From Streptomyces sp. CC0208 (lineage in GTDB: Bacteria; Actinomycetota; Actinomycetes; Streptomycetales; Streptomycetaceae), in assembly GCF_003443735.1 (NCBI RefSeq), contig NZ_CP031969.1:5518001-5582000 (forward strand): 64,000 bases of DNA, read 5' to 3'. Of the stretch, positions 1 through 7,807 are shown piece after piece. The position numbers and the translations under genes were made by a program. Within the stretch, counting starts at the first letter, position 1. Each line of letters starts with the position of its first letter. Under the pieces are notes generated by a model, which saw only the letters and a program-made list of their open reading frames with translations, searched no databases and was not told the origin of the DNA.

Positions 1-28
1 AAGGTCTGCACGCCGTAATACTGGTGGC

Positions 29-631
29 ATGACCCGCCTGATCCTCGCCACCCGCAACGCCGGCAAAATCACCGAGCTCCACGCGATCCTCGCCGACGCA
101 GGTCTGCCCTTCGACCTCGTCGGCGCGGACGCGTACCCCGAGATCCCCGACGTCAAGGAAACCGGCGTCACCTTCGCCGAGAACGCCCTCCTGAAGGCCC
201 ACGCCCTGGCCCAGGCCACGGGGTTGCCGGCGGTCGCCGACGACTCGGGGCTCTGCGTGGACGTCCTGAACGGCGCTCCCGGCATCTTCTCGGCCCGCTG
301 GTCGGGACGCCACGGAGACGACAAGGCCAACCTGGAACTGCTCCTGGCCCAGCTCTCGGACATCGCCGACGAACACCGAGGCGCCCACTTCGCCTGCGCG
401 GCGGCACTCGCCCTGCCGGACGGCACGGAGCGGGTCGTCGAGGGCCGGCTGCGGGGCGTCCTGCGTCACACCCCGGTAGGCACGAACGGCTTCGGCTACG
501 ACCCGATCCTCCAGCCGGAGGGCGAGACACGGACGTGCGCCGAACTGAGCGCCGAGGAGAAGAACGCGATCAGCCACCGGGGGCAGGCGTTCCGGGCGCT
601 GGTGCCGGTGGTGCGGGAGTTGTTGGGCTGA
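29..631 (+). CDS. rdgB: XTP/dITP diphosphatase (RdgB/HAM1)
   Basis: A 200-residue non-canonical purine NTP pyrophosphatase. The family hydrolyses dITP, XTP and ITP to the monophosphate and PPi, keeping deaminated purines out of DNA and RNA. The N-terminus carries the family T-x-N-x-x-K substrate motif (ATRNAGK, residues 8-14) and residues near 70 carry the metal-binding DDSGLCVD block, followed by GAPGIFSARWSG. Length is typical. The ATG is preceded by GGTGG. In streptomycetes this gene usually follows rph (RNase PH), which would lie just upstream of the window. A strong hairpin (645-679) ends the unit. Confidence 0.95.
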   Translation: MTRLILATRNAGKITELHAILADAGLPFDLVGADAYPEIPDVKETGVTFAENALLKAHALAQATGLPAVADDSGLCVDVLNGAPGIFSARWSGRHGDDKANLELLLAQLSDIADEHRGAHFACAAALALPDGTERVVEGRLRGVLRHTPVGTNGFGYDPILQPEGETRTCAELSAEEKNAISHRGQAFRALVPVVRELLG

Positions 632-644
632 GGTAGAAGCGGAC

Positions 645-679
645 ACGGCCTGCGCATCGATGCTCGATTCGCAGGCCGT
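645..679. terminator. Bidirectional terminator hairpin between rdgB and tRNA-Leu
   Basis: A perfect 10-bp stem (ACGGCCTGCG at 645-654 pairing with CGCAGGCCGT at 670-679) with a 15-nt loop and a short T tract after the second arm. It lies between the 3' ends of the convergent rdgB and tRNA-Leu transcripts and can serve both. Confidence 0.8.
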
Positions 680-684
680 TTAGG

Positions 685-768
685 TGCGGCGGAAGGGATT
701 CGAACCCTCAAGCCCGATCAAGGGCCACAGGACCTAAACCTGCTGCGTCGCCGTTGCGCCACCGCCGC
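685..768 (-). tRNA. tRNA-Leu (anticodon TAG)
   Basis: On the minus strand, a 7-bp acceptor stem pairs GCGGCGG (768-762) with CCGCCGC (692-686), with discriminator A at 685. The anticodon loop TTTAGGT gives anticodon TAG, reading CUA. A long class II variable arm (GGCCCTTGATCGGGCTT) and a T-arm GGTTCGAATCC are present. CCA is not fully encoded (ACC then T). The first base coincides with the last base of the stop codon of the upstream HNH gene, so the tRNA has no intergenic promoter region of its own. Confidence 0.95.
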
Positions 769-1442
769 TAGCCGCCTGCCATCGTACCGGGAGCCGCTCG
801 CCGCTTTCCGCCTCCCCTGCACCAGGTGCTGGTGATCGCGTGGCAGTTGGGGCACAGCAGGCGCAGATTCTCGCGCCGGTCATCGCTCCAGTCTCCATTG
901 ATGTGATCGATCTCCAGGGTCATGGGCCTGCCGAACCACTCGGGTCCGACACCGCACCGTGCGCACTTCTCGGGTACTCCGACTTCGTTCAGGGCGCGGC
1001 GTAGGAGCTTTGTCGCCGTTCGGTGTCCGTTCTCGTGCTGAACCAGCACCTCGTCATGGGGCTTGGCGTTCGGGGCCGGTCTTCCCCGCTGGTGCGCCTG
1101 GCCCAAGAAGTGTGCCGTCGTGAGGTGATCGTCGGCGATCCATTCACGCAGCTTCCGTCTCTGCGCACCATTGTCCGCGCGGTCCAAGTGGCGCAGTACC
1201 TCTGCCAGCGAAGTCGACTCGGCAACTGCCGTCCGTAGTTCGTCGGGGGTGGGCCGGGCGGATCTGCCGCACGGGCGGAAGTGCGAGATGTCGATGTCGA
1301 AGTGGGCGAATCGCTTTGTGAGGTACTTGCGCAGATAGCCATATGGCCGGGTGCCGAAGAAGGCGATGACCTGGTCGAGGTCGGAACACCGGGCTGCCGC
1401 CTCGGTCAGCCGCTCGCGGGTGTAGTGCGTACCGCTGGTCAT
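768..1442 (-). CDS. HNH endonuclease domain protein (second of tandem pair)
   Basis: 224 residues. The C-terminal HNH nuclease module has zinc ligands C160/C163 and C197/C200, the catalytic DH pair at 179-180 (EIDHINGDW), N182 and CPNCH. The N-terminal 120 residues contain two to three copies of a helical unit ending in xxHF (DISHF, TTAHF), probably DNA-recognition repeats. The ATG at 1442 overlaps the stop of the upstream paralogue (ATGA), so translation is coupled. The TAG stop shares its last base with the 5' end of tRNA-Leu. Such HNH proteins occur in phages and actinobacterial accessory DNA and can act as homing, restriction or packaging nucleases; the role here is unknown. Confidence 0.85.
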   Translation of the reverse strand: MTSGTHYTRERLTEAAARCSDLDQVIAFFGTRPYGYLRKYLTKRFAHFDIDISHFRPCGRSARPTPDELRTAVAESTSLAEVLRHLDRADNGAQRRKLREWIADDHLTTAHFLGQAHQRGRPAPNAKPHDEVLVQHENGHRTATKLLRRALNEVGVPEKCARCGVGPEWFGRPMTLEIDHINGDWSDDRRENLRLLCPNCHAITSTWCRGGGKRRAAPGTMAGG

Positions 1443-2089
1443 GCGGCGCGCCCCTTCCCGCGACCCCGGTAACTGTCCGTTGTCGAGTGGCAGTTGGGAC
1501 ACAGCAGCCGCAGGTTTCCGATGCGATTGTTCCGCCAGTTACCGTCGATGTGGTCGACCTCCAGCGGGAGCGGCTCCCCGAGCCACACGCCCTCGATCCC
1601 ACATAGGGCGCATCGCTCATCCACCCCCTCCTCGCGCATCGCTCGCTTCAGGCGGCTGCTCGGTACCCGTCGGGCATCGGCCGAGGTGTCCTCGACGAGG
1701 ATCTCCTGGGCGGTCCGGCGTCGCTGGTTGTACCGCTGCCGCTCCGTACGAACCACCAGCGAGAAGTGGGAGGTGTCGATGCCGTGTGCCTTGATGCGGC
1801 GCGAGATGTTCGTGTGGTGGCCGCCGACCATCCCCAGCCCGAGCCGCCGTAGGACCTCGTTGACGCTTGTCGACACGGCGACCACTGGTTCCAGGACTTC
1901 TCTTGTCCACTTGACGCCCTCCCGCTCGAAGTGCGAGACGTCCACTCCCAGCTTCTTCATCCGCTCGTGCACATACCGGCGCTTCCAGCTCTTGGGATCC
2001 ACCCCCAACCTTTCGCAAGCCTCCGACAACGTCCGAGCCCCCCGAGCCGCCTCCTCCATCCGCTCCTTGGTGTACGCACTGGCCCCCAC
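1439..2089 (-). CDS. HNH endonuclease domain protein (first of tandem pair)
   Basis: 216 residues, paralogous to the following gene. The HNH residues fall at identical positions: C160, C163, DH 179-180 (LEVDHIDGNW), C197, C200, H201. Upstream are two xxHF-ending helical units (DVSHF at 50-54, DTSHF at 105-109), suggesting modular DNA recognition. The GTG start follows a good GGAGGGG Shine-Dalgarno, and the gene overlaps its neighbour by 4 bp. The pair sits between bcp and tRNA-Leu and is likely an accessory insertion. Confidence 0.85.
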   Translation of the reverse strand: MGASAYTKERMEEAARGARTLSEACERLGVDPKSWKRRYVHERMKKLGVDVSHFEREGVKWTREVLEPVVAVSTSVNEVLRRLGLGMVGGHHTNISRRIKAHGIDTSHFSLVVRTERQRYNQRRRTAQEILVEDTSADARRVPSSRLKRAMREEGVDERCALCGIEGVWLGEPLPLEVDHIDGNWRNNRIGNLRLLCPNCHSTTDSYRGRGKGRAA

Positions 2090-2176
2090 CGAACCCCCTC
2101 CGTCCCCGACCGCATGTTCGCGACCTCGTACGGAGTAACGAACCGCTTATCGGACAGTCACGCCCGAAACGTAAAG

Positions 2177-2207
2177 CGGCTCGCCCCGGGTGTTCCGGTG
2201 CGAGCCG
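2177..2207 (-). terminator. Rho-independent-like terminator of bcp
   Basis: An 8-bp perfect stem (CGGCTCGC at 2177-2184 with GCGAGCCG at 2200-2207) lies just past the bcp stop. It is followed on the minus strand by CTTTACGTTT. Confidence 0.65.
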
Positions 2208-2228
2208 TTCGGCAGGGGGACGTGGGGC

Positions 2229-2696
2229 TCAGATACCCAGGTCCTTGATGATCTTCGCCACATGGCCCGTCGCCCGGACGTTGTACAGGGCCCGTTCGAC
2301 CTTGCCCTCCTCGTCCACGATGATCGTGGAGCGGATGACGCCCATGTAGGTCTTGCCGTAGTTCTTCTTCTCGCCGTAGGCGCCGTAGGCCTCGGTGACG
2401 GTCTTGTCCGGGTCGGCGAGGAGGGTGACCTTGAGGGATTCCTCCTCGCGGAACTTCGCCAGCTTCTCCGGGGCGTCCGGGGAGATGCCGATGACGTCGT
2501 AGCCCGCGCCGGCCAGCACCTCCAGGTTGTCGGTGAAGTCGCAGGCCTGCTTCGTGCAGCCGGGGGTCAGGGCGGCCGGGTAGAAGTAGACGATGACCTT
2601 GCGGCCCTTGTGGGCGGAGAGGGACACGTCGTGGCCGTCGGCGTCGGGGAGGGTGAAGGCGGGGGCCACGTCCCCGGGCTGGAGTCGCTCGCTCAT
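2229..2696 (-). CDS. bcp: Thioredoxin-dependent thiol peroxidase (BCP-type peroxiredoxin)
   Basis: 155 residues, full length for the BCP/PrxQ family, which reduces H2O2 and alkyl hydroperoxides with electrons from thioredoxin in the cytosol. The peroxidatic Cys47 lies in the TPGCTKQACDF motif and the resolving Cys52 is five residues later, as in atypical two-Cys enzymes. A thioredoxin-like core surrounds YFYPAALTPGC and DVIGISPD. It is a single gene with its own downstream hairpin. It is divergent from the DUF3618 gene, with about 93 bp between the starts. Confidence 0.93.
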   Translation of the reverse strand: MSERLQPGDVAPAFTLPDADGHDVSLSAHKGRKVIVYFYPAALTPGCTKQACDFTDNLEVLAGAGYDVIGISPDAPEKLAKFREEESLKVTLLADPDKTVTEAYGAYGEKKNYGKTYMGVIRSTIIVDEEGKVERALYNVRATGHVAKIIKDLGI

Positions 2697-2789
2697 TGGG
2701 TCAGCCTAACCGGGGGTCCTGACAGTGCGGGCGCGGGCGGAACTGACAGACTGTCCAGGACAAGTAGCAGCGACCCCGGAGGCTCTACC

Positions 2790-3119
2790 GTGGCGGACAC
2801 GTCGGACATCAGAACCCCGGCGCAGATCGAGGCGGACATCAAGCGCCGCCGCGAGGTGCTGGCAGACACGCTCGACGAGATCGGGGTGCGGGTGCACCCG
2901 AAGACGATCGTCGGCGACGCCAAGGCCAAAGTCGTCTCCAACATCGACCACACGCTCGGGCGGGCGTACGTCTCCGTCAACAAGGCGGTCACGGACGTGA
3001 AGGCCCAGTTCGTGGACGAGGAGGGCGCTCCTCGCCTGGAGCGTGTCCTGCCCGTCGCTCTCGTCGCCGTGGGACTCGTGGGGCTGCTCGCCCTGGGAAC
3101 CCGGCGCCGCAAGGGCTGA
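2790..3119 (+). CDS. DUF3618 membrane protein
   Basis: 109 residues starting at GTG (VADTSDIRTP), chosen because GGAGG lies 8 nt upstream. The N-terminal region (RTPAQIEADIKRRREVLADT) is the DUF3618 signature. The middle is amphipathic and alanine/valine rich, and one C-terminal transmembrane helix (about 87-103) ends in a basic RRRKG anchor. Function is unknown; members are often found with other small stress or membrane proteins. Confidence 0.8.
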   Translation: MADTSDIRTPAQIEADIKRRREVLADTLDEIGVRVHPKTIVGDAKAKVVSNIDHTLGRAYVSVNKAVTDVKAQFVDEEGAPRLERVLPVALVAVGLVGLLALGTRRRKG

Positions 3120-3163
3120 CCCGGCCGCGTACACGGGCGTCGAGGACAGGTAGGTTCAGTGGC

Positions 3164-3514
3164 GTGAGCGCCAAGAGAAACGACACCCCGCAGGACAAGC
3201 TGCCCATCCGGATGCTGCACGACCGCGTACTCGTGCGGCAGGAGAACGGTGAGGGCGAGCGGAGGTCGGGAGGCGGCATCCTCATTCCCGCCACCGCGGC
3301 CGTCGGACGCCGGCTGGCCTGGGCCGAGGTCGTCGCCGTGGGGCAGAACGTACGGACCGTGGAGCCGGGTGACCGGGTGCTGTACGACCCGGAGGACCGG
3401 GCCGAGGTCGAGGTGCGCGGGACCGGTTACGTCCTCATGCGTGAGCGTGATCTGCACGCCGTGGCGGCCGACCGGTTCGAGGGCTCCGAGGACTCGACGG
3501 GCCTGTACCTGTAG
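3164..3514 (+). CDS. GroES-like co-chaperonin paralogue
   Basis: 116 residues with the GroES beta-barrel fold: MLHDRVLVRQ near the N-terminus, then a glycine-rich mobile-loop region (RRSGGGILIP) and the conserved VEPGDRVLYD turn. It is longer than canonical GroES (about 100 residues), with extra N- and C-terminal extensions, and no groEL is adjacent. It may be a second GroES acting with GroEL or a specialised paralogue. The GTG start at 3164 sits directly after the DUF3618 gene (44 bp), so the two may be co-transcribed. A 17-bp stem hairpin follows. Confidence 0.8.
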   Translation: MSAKRNDTPQDKLPIRMLHDRVLVRQENGEGERRSGGGILIPATAAVGRRLAWAEVVAVGQNVRTVEPGDRVLYDPEDRAEVEVRGTGYVLMRERDLHAVAADRFEGSEDSTGLYL

Positions 3515-3523
3515 GCAGCGGTC

Positions 3524-3560
3524 CGAAAGGGGCCGGTGACGACGTCACCGGCCCCTTTCG
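3524..3560. terminator. Strong bidirectional terminator between convergent genes
   Basis: A perfect 17-bp stem (3524-3540 with 3544-3560; arms begin CGAAAGGGGCC and end GGCCCCTTTCG) with a 3-nt loop. It lies between the stops of the GroES-like gene and the penicillin-binding protein gene. Confidence 0.9.
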
Positions 3561-3576
3561 CCGTGTCGCGGGACGG

Positions 3577-5988
3577 TCAGTCCCGTCTGGACGTGCTCAC
3601 CAGGCCCGCGCCCTCCGTCGTCGCCCCGCCGCTCGGTGTGTCTCCGGTGGTGCCGCCGGTCGTCTCGCCCGTCGCGCCGCCGTCGGTGGTGCCGCCGTCG
3701 GTCGTGGTGCCGCCGTTGTTGGTGCCCCCCGTGGTCCCGCCCGTGGTCGTGCCGCCGTCGGTCGTGCCCCCGGTGGTGCCGCCCGTCGTGGTGTTGCCGC
3801 CGGTCGTGGTCGTGCCGCCGTTGTCCTGGCCCCGGGTCGGCCCCTCGGTCTGGCCCTCGGTGTCCTGGCCGCCGGTGGTGTCGCCCGTGGTGCCGCCGTC
3901 GTCCTGGCCGCCCGTGGTCGGGTCGACGGGGGCCTGGCTGCTGGGGGCCTGCTCCTCGGCGCCCTCCTGGAGTTCGAGGTCGAACTCGCCGGCCGGCTTC
4001 CCCTTGAGGGCGGCCTTGGTGTACTGCGCCCAGATCTCGGCGGGCGGTCCGCCGCCGTTGACGCGCTGCAGGCCCATCGCGCCGTACAGCGACTTGTGCG
4101 CGGCGGTCACCGGGTCCTGGCCCATGACGGAGACGACCGTGGCGAGTTCGGGGGTGTAGCCGGCGAACCAGGCCGCGGTGTCCTCCTCGGCGGTGCCGGT
4201 CTTGCCCGCGGCGGGGCGGTCCGCGCCCTGGGCGGCGGTGGCGGTGCCGTTCTCGACGACGCTCTGGAGGATCGAGGTGGTGGTGTCGGCGGCCTCGCGG
4301 CTGACGGCCTGCTCGGTCTTCTGCCGGGGCAGCTCGACGGTGTCCTCGCCGTCCCTGGTGATCTTGTCGATCATCGTGTACGTGCCGTGCCGGCCGTGGT
4401 TGGCGAGGGTGGCGTAGGCCTCCGCCATGTCGAGGACGCTCGCGGTGTTCACGCCGAGCGCGATGGACGGGGACGCCGTCAGGTCGGGGGTGTCGGAGGG
4501 GATGCCCAGGTCGATCGCGGTCCGCTTGACCTTGTCGGAGCCGACGTCGACGGCCATCTGCGCGTACACCGAGTTGACGGACCTGTTGGTGGCCTCGCGG
4601 ACGGTGATGTCGCCGTAGGAGTCCTGGTCCTCGTTCTCGGGGGCGTAGGTGCCGCCGTTCCACCCGACGACCGGCCGCCTGTTGGTGCCGTCGTAGTAGG
4701 TGTTGGGGGTGATGAGCTCGCCGTCCTGGGTCTCGGAGTGGTTCTGGACGGCTGAGGCGAACACGATGGGCTTGAAGATGGAGCCGACCTGGAAGTCGCC
4801 TCGGGTCGCGCCGTTCGTGTACTGCTTGACGTAGTCGATGCCGCCGTACACGGCAACGACCTTGCCGGTCTTCGGGTCGACGGAGGCGCCGCCCGCGCGG
4901 ACGTAGTTGTCGGCCTTGTTGTTCTTCTTGTCGAGCTTCTTCATCACCTGGTCGTTCACCGCCTTCACGAAGGCGTCCTGCTTGCTCTTCTCCAGGGTGG
5001 TGGTGATGCGGTAGCCGCCCGCCTCCAGCTGGTCCTTGGTGAGGATCTTGTTCTTGATGATGTAGTCCTCGACCGCGTCCTTGATGTAGCCGCGCTGCCC
5101 GGACAGGCCGGTGGAGACGGTCTGCTCCTTGGGCATCGGGAACTTCAGTCCGGTGCGCTCGGACTGGGCGAGCCAGCCCTTCTTGACCATGCCGTCCAGG
5201 ACGTAGTTCCAGCGGGCCTGGGCCGCCGCCTTGTTCTCGGGGTGCGCGACGACGTCGTACTCGCTCGGCGCGTTGACCAGCGCGGCGAGGTAGGCGGCGT
5301 GGGCGGGGTCGAGGTCGACGGCGTCCTTGCCGTAGTAGGCCTGGGCGGCGGCCTGGATGCCGTAGGCGTTGCGGCCGAAGTAGCTGGTGTTGAGGTAGCC
5401 CTCGAGGATCTGGTCCTTGGACTTCTCGCGGTCCAGCTTGATCGAGATGAAGAACTCCTTGGCCTTGCGGGTGACGGTCTGCTCCTGGGCCAGGTAGTAG
5501 TTCTTCACGTACTGCTGGGTGATCGTGGAGCCGGACTGCTTGCCCTTGCCGGTGGCGGTGTTCCAGCCGGCGCGGAGCATGGCCTTGGGGTCGATCGCGG
5601 ACTCGGTGTAGAAGTCGCGGTCCTCGGCGGCGAGTACGGCGTGCTGGGCGTCCTTGGAGACCTGTGCGAGGGAGACGTTCTCGCGGTTGACCTCGCCGTC
5701 GCGGGCGAGCTGGCTGCCGTCGGCGTAGAGGTAGACGTTGGTCTGCTTCATGGCGAGCGCGTTGGCCGGCGGGATGTTGACCATGGAGTAGCCGAGGAAG
5801 AACAGGCCGGCCAGGGCGATCAGTCCGATGACGAAGGTGCCCAGCAGCATGCGCCAGGTCGGGATCAGCCGTCGCCAGCCGGTGCGCTTGGGCCGCTTGG
5901 CCTTGTTCTTCCCGTCGGGCTCTGCGGGCGCCTGTGGGTCTGTCGGTGCCCAGCCCTCGGTCGTCGGCTGCTGCGGCTGGTCGCTCAT
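3577..5988 (-). CDS. Class A penicillin-binding protein (glycosyltransferase/transpeptidase)
   Basis: About 803 residues. A basic Pro-rich cytoplasmic tail precedes one membrane anchor (about 47-68). The GT51 domain shows AAEDRDFYTESAIDPK, GSTITQQYVKN and RNAYGIQAAAQAYYG. The transpeptidase domain has the S-x-x-K serine in GSIFKP, the SVN motif and the KTGT box. It polymerises and cross-links peptidoglycan at the outer face of the membrane. The last ~100 residues are a Gly/Thr/Asp low-complexity tail (repeats of GGTT, DGGTT), typical of Streptomyces PBPs but compositionally extreme. The start was taken at MSDQ; an in-frame GTG three codons upstream is nearer to AGGAG and is also possible. Confidence 0.93.
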   Translation of the reverse strand: MSDQPQQPTTEGWAPTDPQAPAEPDGKNKAKRPKRTGWRRLIPTWRMLLGTFVIGLIALAGLFFLGYSMVNIPPANALAMKQTNVYLYADGSQLARDGEVNRENVSLAQVSKDAQHAVLAAEDRDFYTESAIDPKAMLRAGWNTATGKGKQSGSTITQQYVKNYYLAQEQTVTRKAKEFFISIKLDREKSKDQILEGYLNTSYFGRNAYGIQAAAQAYYGKDAVDLDPAHAAYLAALVNAPSEYDVVAHPENKAAAQARWNYVLDGMVKKGWLAQSERTGLKFPMPKEQTVSTGLSGQRGYIKDAVEDYIIKNKILTKDQLEAGGYRITTTLEKSKQDAFVKAVNDQVMKKLDKKNNKADNYVRAGGASVDPKTGKVVAVYGGIDYVKQYTNGATRGDFQVGSIFKPIVFASAVQNHSETQDGELITPNTYYDGTNRRPVVGWNGGTYAPENEDQDSYGDITVREATNRSVNSVYAQMAVDVGSDKVKRTAIDLGIPSDTPDLTASPSIALGVNTASVLDMAEAYATLANHGRHGTYTMIDKITRDGEDTVELPRQKTEQAVSREAADTTTSILQSVVENGTATAAQGADRPAAGKTGTAEEDTAAWFAGYTPELATVVSVMGQDPVTAAHKSLYGAMGLQRVNGGGPPAEIWAQYTKAALKGKPAGEFDLELQEGAEEQAPSSQAPVDPTTGGQDDGGTTGDTTGGQDTEGQTEGPTRGQDNGGTTTTGGNTTTGGTTGGTTDGGTTTGGTTGGTNNGGTTTDGGTTDGGATGETTGGTTGDTPSGGATTEGAGLVSTSRRD

Positions 5989-6190
5989 CTCGTGCACGGA
6001 CTCCTGTTTCGCGTCGTACGTTCCCGTACGACCTCGTACGCCTTCTGCGTCCCCTGTTGAAGACTCTCGCACCCTGCGTTCCGTTCCCGGATATGGCGCG
6101 CGTCTCGCCGGGAAAATGGGTGGCCCGCCCTGTCACCTGCGCACTAGGCTCCTGCGCTTTGGTGCCGGCGGGCCGAGGAGGGCTGTTGAT

Positions 6191-6991
6191 GTGGGTTCCT
6201 GGCGGTTGTACGCGGCCGTCGTGGCAGGGGGATTCCGACGATACGCGACATATCGCGCGGCAACGTTCGCGGGGGTGTTCACCAACACCGTCTTCGGTGT
6301 GATCCTCGTCTACACGTATCTCGCGCTGTGGGACGAGAAGCCCCATCTGGGGGGCTACGACCAGGCGCAGGCGGTCACCTACGTCTGGCTGGGGCAGTGT
6401 CTCTACTCGACGCTGGCCATTCAGGGCGGCGGTGCCGAGAAGGACGTGATCGAGCGGATCCGCACGGGTGAGATCGCGGTCGACCTGTACCGCCCGGCCG
6501 ATCTCCAACTGTGGTGGCTGGCGAGCGACTTGGGCCGTGCGCTGTTCCAGCTGATCGGGCGGGGCGTGATCCCCTTCGTGTTCGGCGCGCTGTTCTTCCC
6601 GATGGCGCTGCCCACCGACGTCATGTCCTGGGCGGCCCTGCTCGTGGCGCTGGCGCTGGCGATGGTCGTCAGCTTCGGGATCCGCTATCTGGCGGCTCTG
6701 AGTGTGTTCTGGCTGATGGACGGCATGGGGATCATGCAGGGCGTGATGATCACGGGCGTCTTCTGCTCCGGCATAGTGTTCCCGCTCAACGCCTTCCCGG
6801 GCGTGCTGGGCGACATCGTGCGGGCGCTGCCGTGGGCGGCGCAGCTCCAGATGCCGGCGGACGTGCTGATGGGGGAGACCGACCCATTCGGCGCGTACGC
6901 CTTCCAGGCGACCTGGGCGGTGGTGCTGCTGGCGGCCGGGCGGCTGCTGCAGTCGGCGGCGACCCGGCGGGTGGTGGTGCAGGGTGGCTGA
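6191..6991 (+). CDS. ABC-2 family transporter permease (first subunit, DUF990-like)
   Basis: 266 residues, six hydrophobic segments. The GTG start (VGSWRLYAAVV) has CGAGGAGG about 9 nt upstream; earlier in-frame codons have no coding character. The RYATYRAATFAG start followed by EKDVIERIRTGEIAVDLYRP is characteristic of DUF990 permeases. It overlaps the next permease by 8 bp and forms an exporter with the ATPase at 7808-8815. The substrate is unknown; relatives are annotated as multidrug or polysaccharide-type exporters. Confidence 0.85.
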   Translation: MGSWRLYAAVVAGGFRRYATYRAATFAGVFTNTVFGVILVYTYLALWDEKPHLGGYDQAQAVTYVWLGQCLYSTLAIQGGGAEKDVIERIRTGEIAVDLYRPADLQLWWLASDLGRALFQLIGRGVIPFVFGALFFPMALPTDVMSWAALLVALALAMVVSFGIRYLAALSVFWLMDGMGIMQGVMITGVFCSGIVFPLNAFPGVLGDIVRALPWAAQLQMPADVLMGETDPFGAYAFQATWAVVLLAAGRLLQSAATRRVVVQGG

Positions 6992-7805
6992 GACGTCCCG
7001 TCTGGGCGAGGGGGTGCGCGCCTACTGGCTGATCGCCGGCATGTGGATCCGGTCCGCGATGACCTACCGCACCTCCTTCGTCGTCACGATGTGCGGCAAC
7101 CTGCTGATGACCGGTCTGGACTTCGTCGGGATCCTGCTGATGTTCTCGCAGGTCGACTCGCTGGGCGGCTGGGGGCTGCCCGAGATCGCCTTCCTCTACG
7201 GCCTCTCGGTGACCGCCTTCGGGATCGCCGACCTGGTGCTCGGCTCGATGGACGTGCTGGGCTCGCGGATCCGGGACGGCTCCTTCGACATCCTGCTGGT
7301 GCGGCCGGCGCCGGTGCTCGCGCAGATCGGCGCGGACCGTTTCGCGGTGCGCCGCCTGGGCCGGATCACCCAGGGCGTGGTGGTGCTGGGGTGGGCGCTG
7401 ACCTCGGTGCACGTCGACTGGAGTGCGGCGAAGGTGCTGCTGGTGCCGGTGATGGTGGTGAGCGGCGCGGCGATCTTCTGCGCGGTGTTCGTGGCGGGCG
7501 CGGCCTTCCAGATCTTCGCGCAGGACGCCTCCGAGGTGCAGAACGCGTTCACTTACGGCGGTACGACCCTGCTGCAGTACCCGCCGACGGTGTTCGGGAA
7601 GGACTTCGTGCGCGGGGTGACGTTCGTGCTGCCCCTCGCCTTCGTCAACTGGGTGCCGGCCTCTTATGTGTTGGGCAGGCCGTACCCGCTGGATCTGCCG
7701 CGGTGGGCGGCCTTCACCCCGCCGCTGGTGGCGGTGGCGTGCGCCGCGCTGGCGGGGCTCGCGTGGCGGGCAGGGCTCGGGTCGTATCGGAGTACGGGGA
7801 GTTAG
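6984..7805 (+). CDS. ABC-2 family transporter permease (second subunit)
   Basis: 273 residues, six predicted membrane helices, GTG start inside the end of the preceding gene. It has the same cytoplasmic signature as its partner (GSRIRDGSFDILLVRPAP) and is paralogous to it. The two likely form a heterodimeric channel. Only 2 bp separate its stop from the GTG of the ATPase gene, so the three genes form one operon. Confidence 0.85.
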   Translation: MAETSRLGEGVRAYWLIAGMWIRSAMTYRTSFVVTMCGNLLMTGLDFVGILLMFSQVDSLGGWGLPEIAFLYGLSVTAFGIADLVLGSMDVLGSRIRDGSFDILLVRPAPVLAQIGADRFAVRRLGRITQGVVVLGWALTSVHVDWSAAKVLLVPVMVVSGAAIFCAVFVAGAAFQIFAQDASEVQNAFTYGGTTLLQYPPTVFGKDFVRGVTFVLPLAFVNWVPASYVLGRPYPLDLPRWAAFTPPLVAVACAALAGLAWRAGLGSYRSTGS

Positions 7806-7807
7806 AG

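Noticed and set aside
685..2229. Integrated mobile element at tRNA-Leu
   Set aside because: No integrase, no duplicated tRNA 3' end, and the HNH genes lie on the 5' side, so a classical tRNA-targeted island is not supported.
3545..6508. 987-residue Arg/His/Pro-rich ORF over the penicillin-binding protein
   Set aside because: Out-of-frame shadow of a clearly functional PBP; composition is typical of high-GC frame artefacts.
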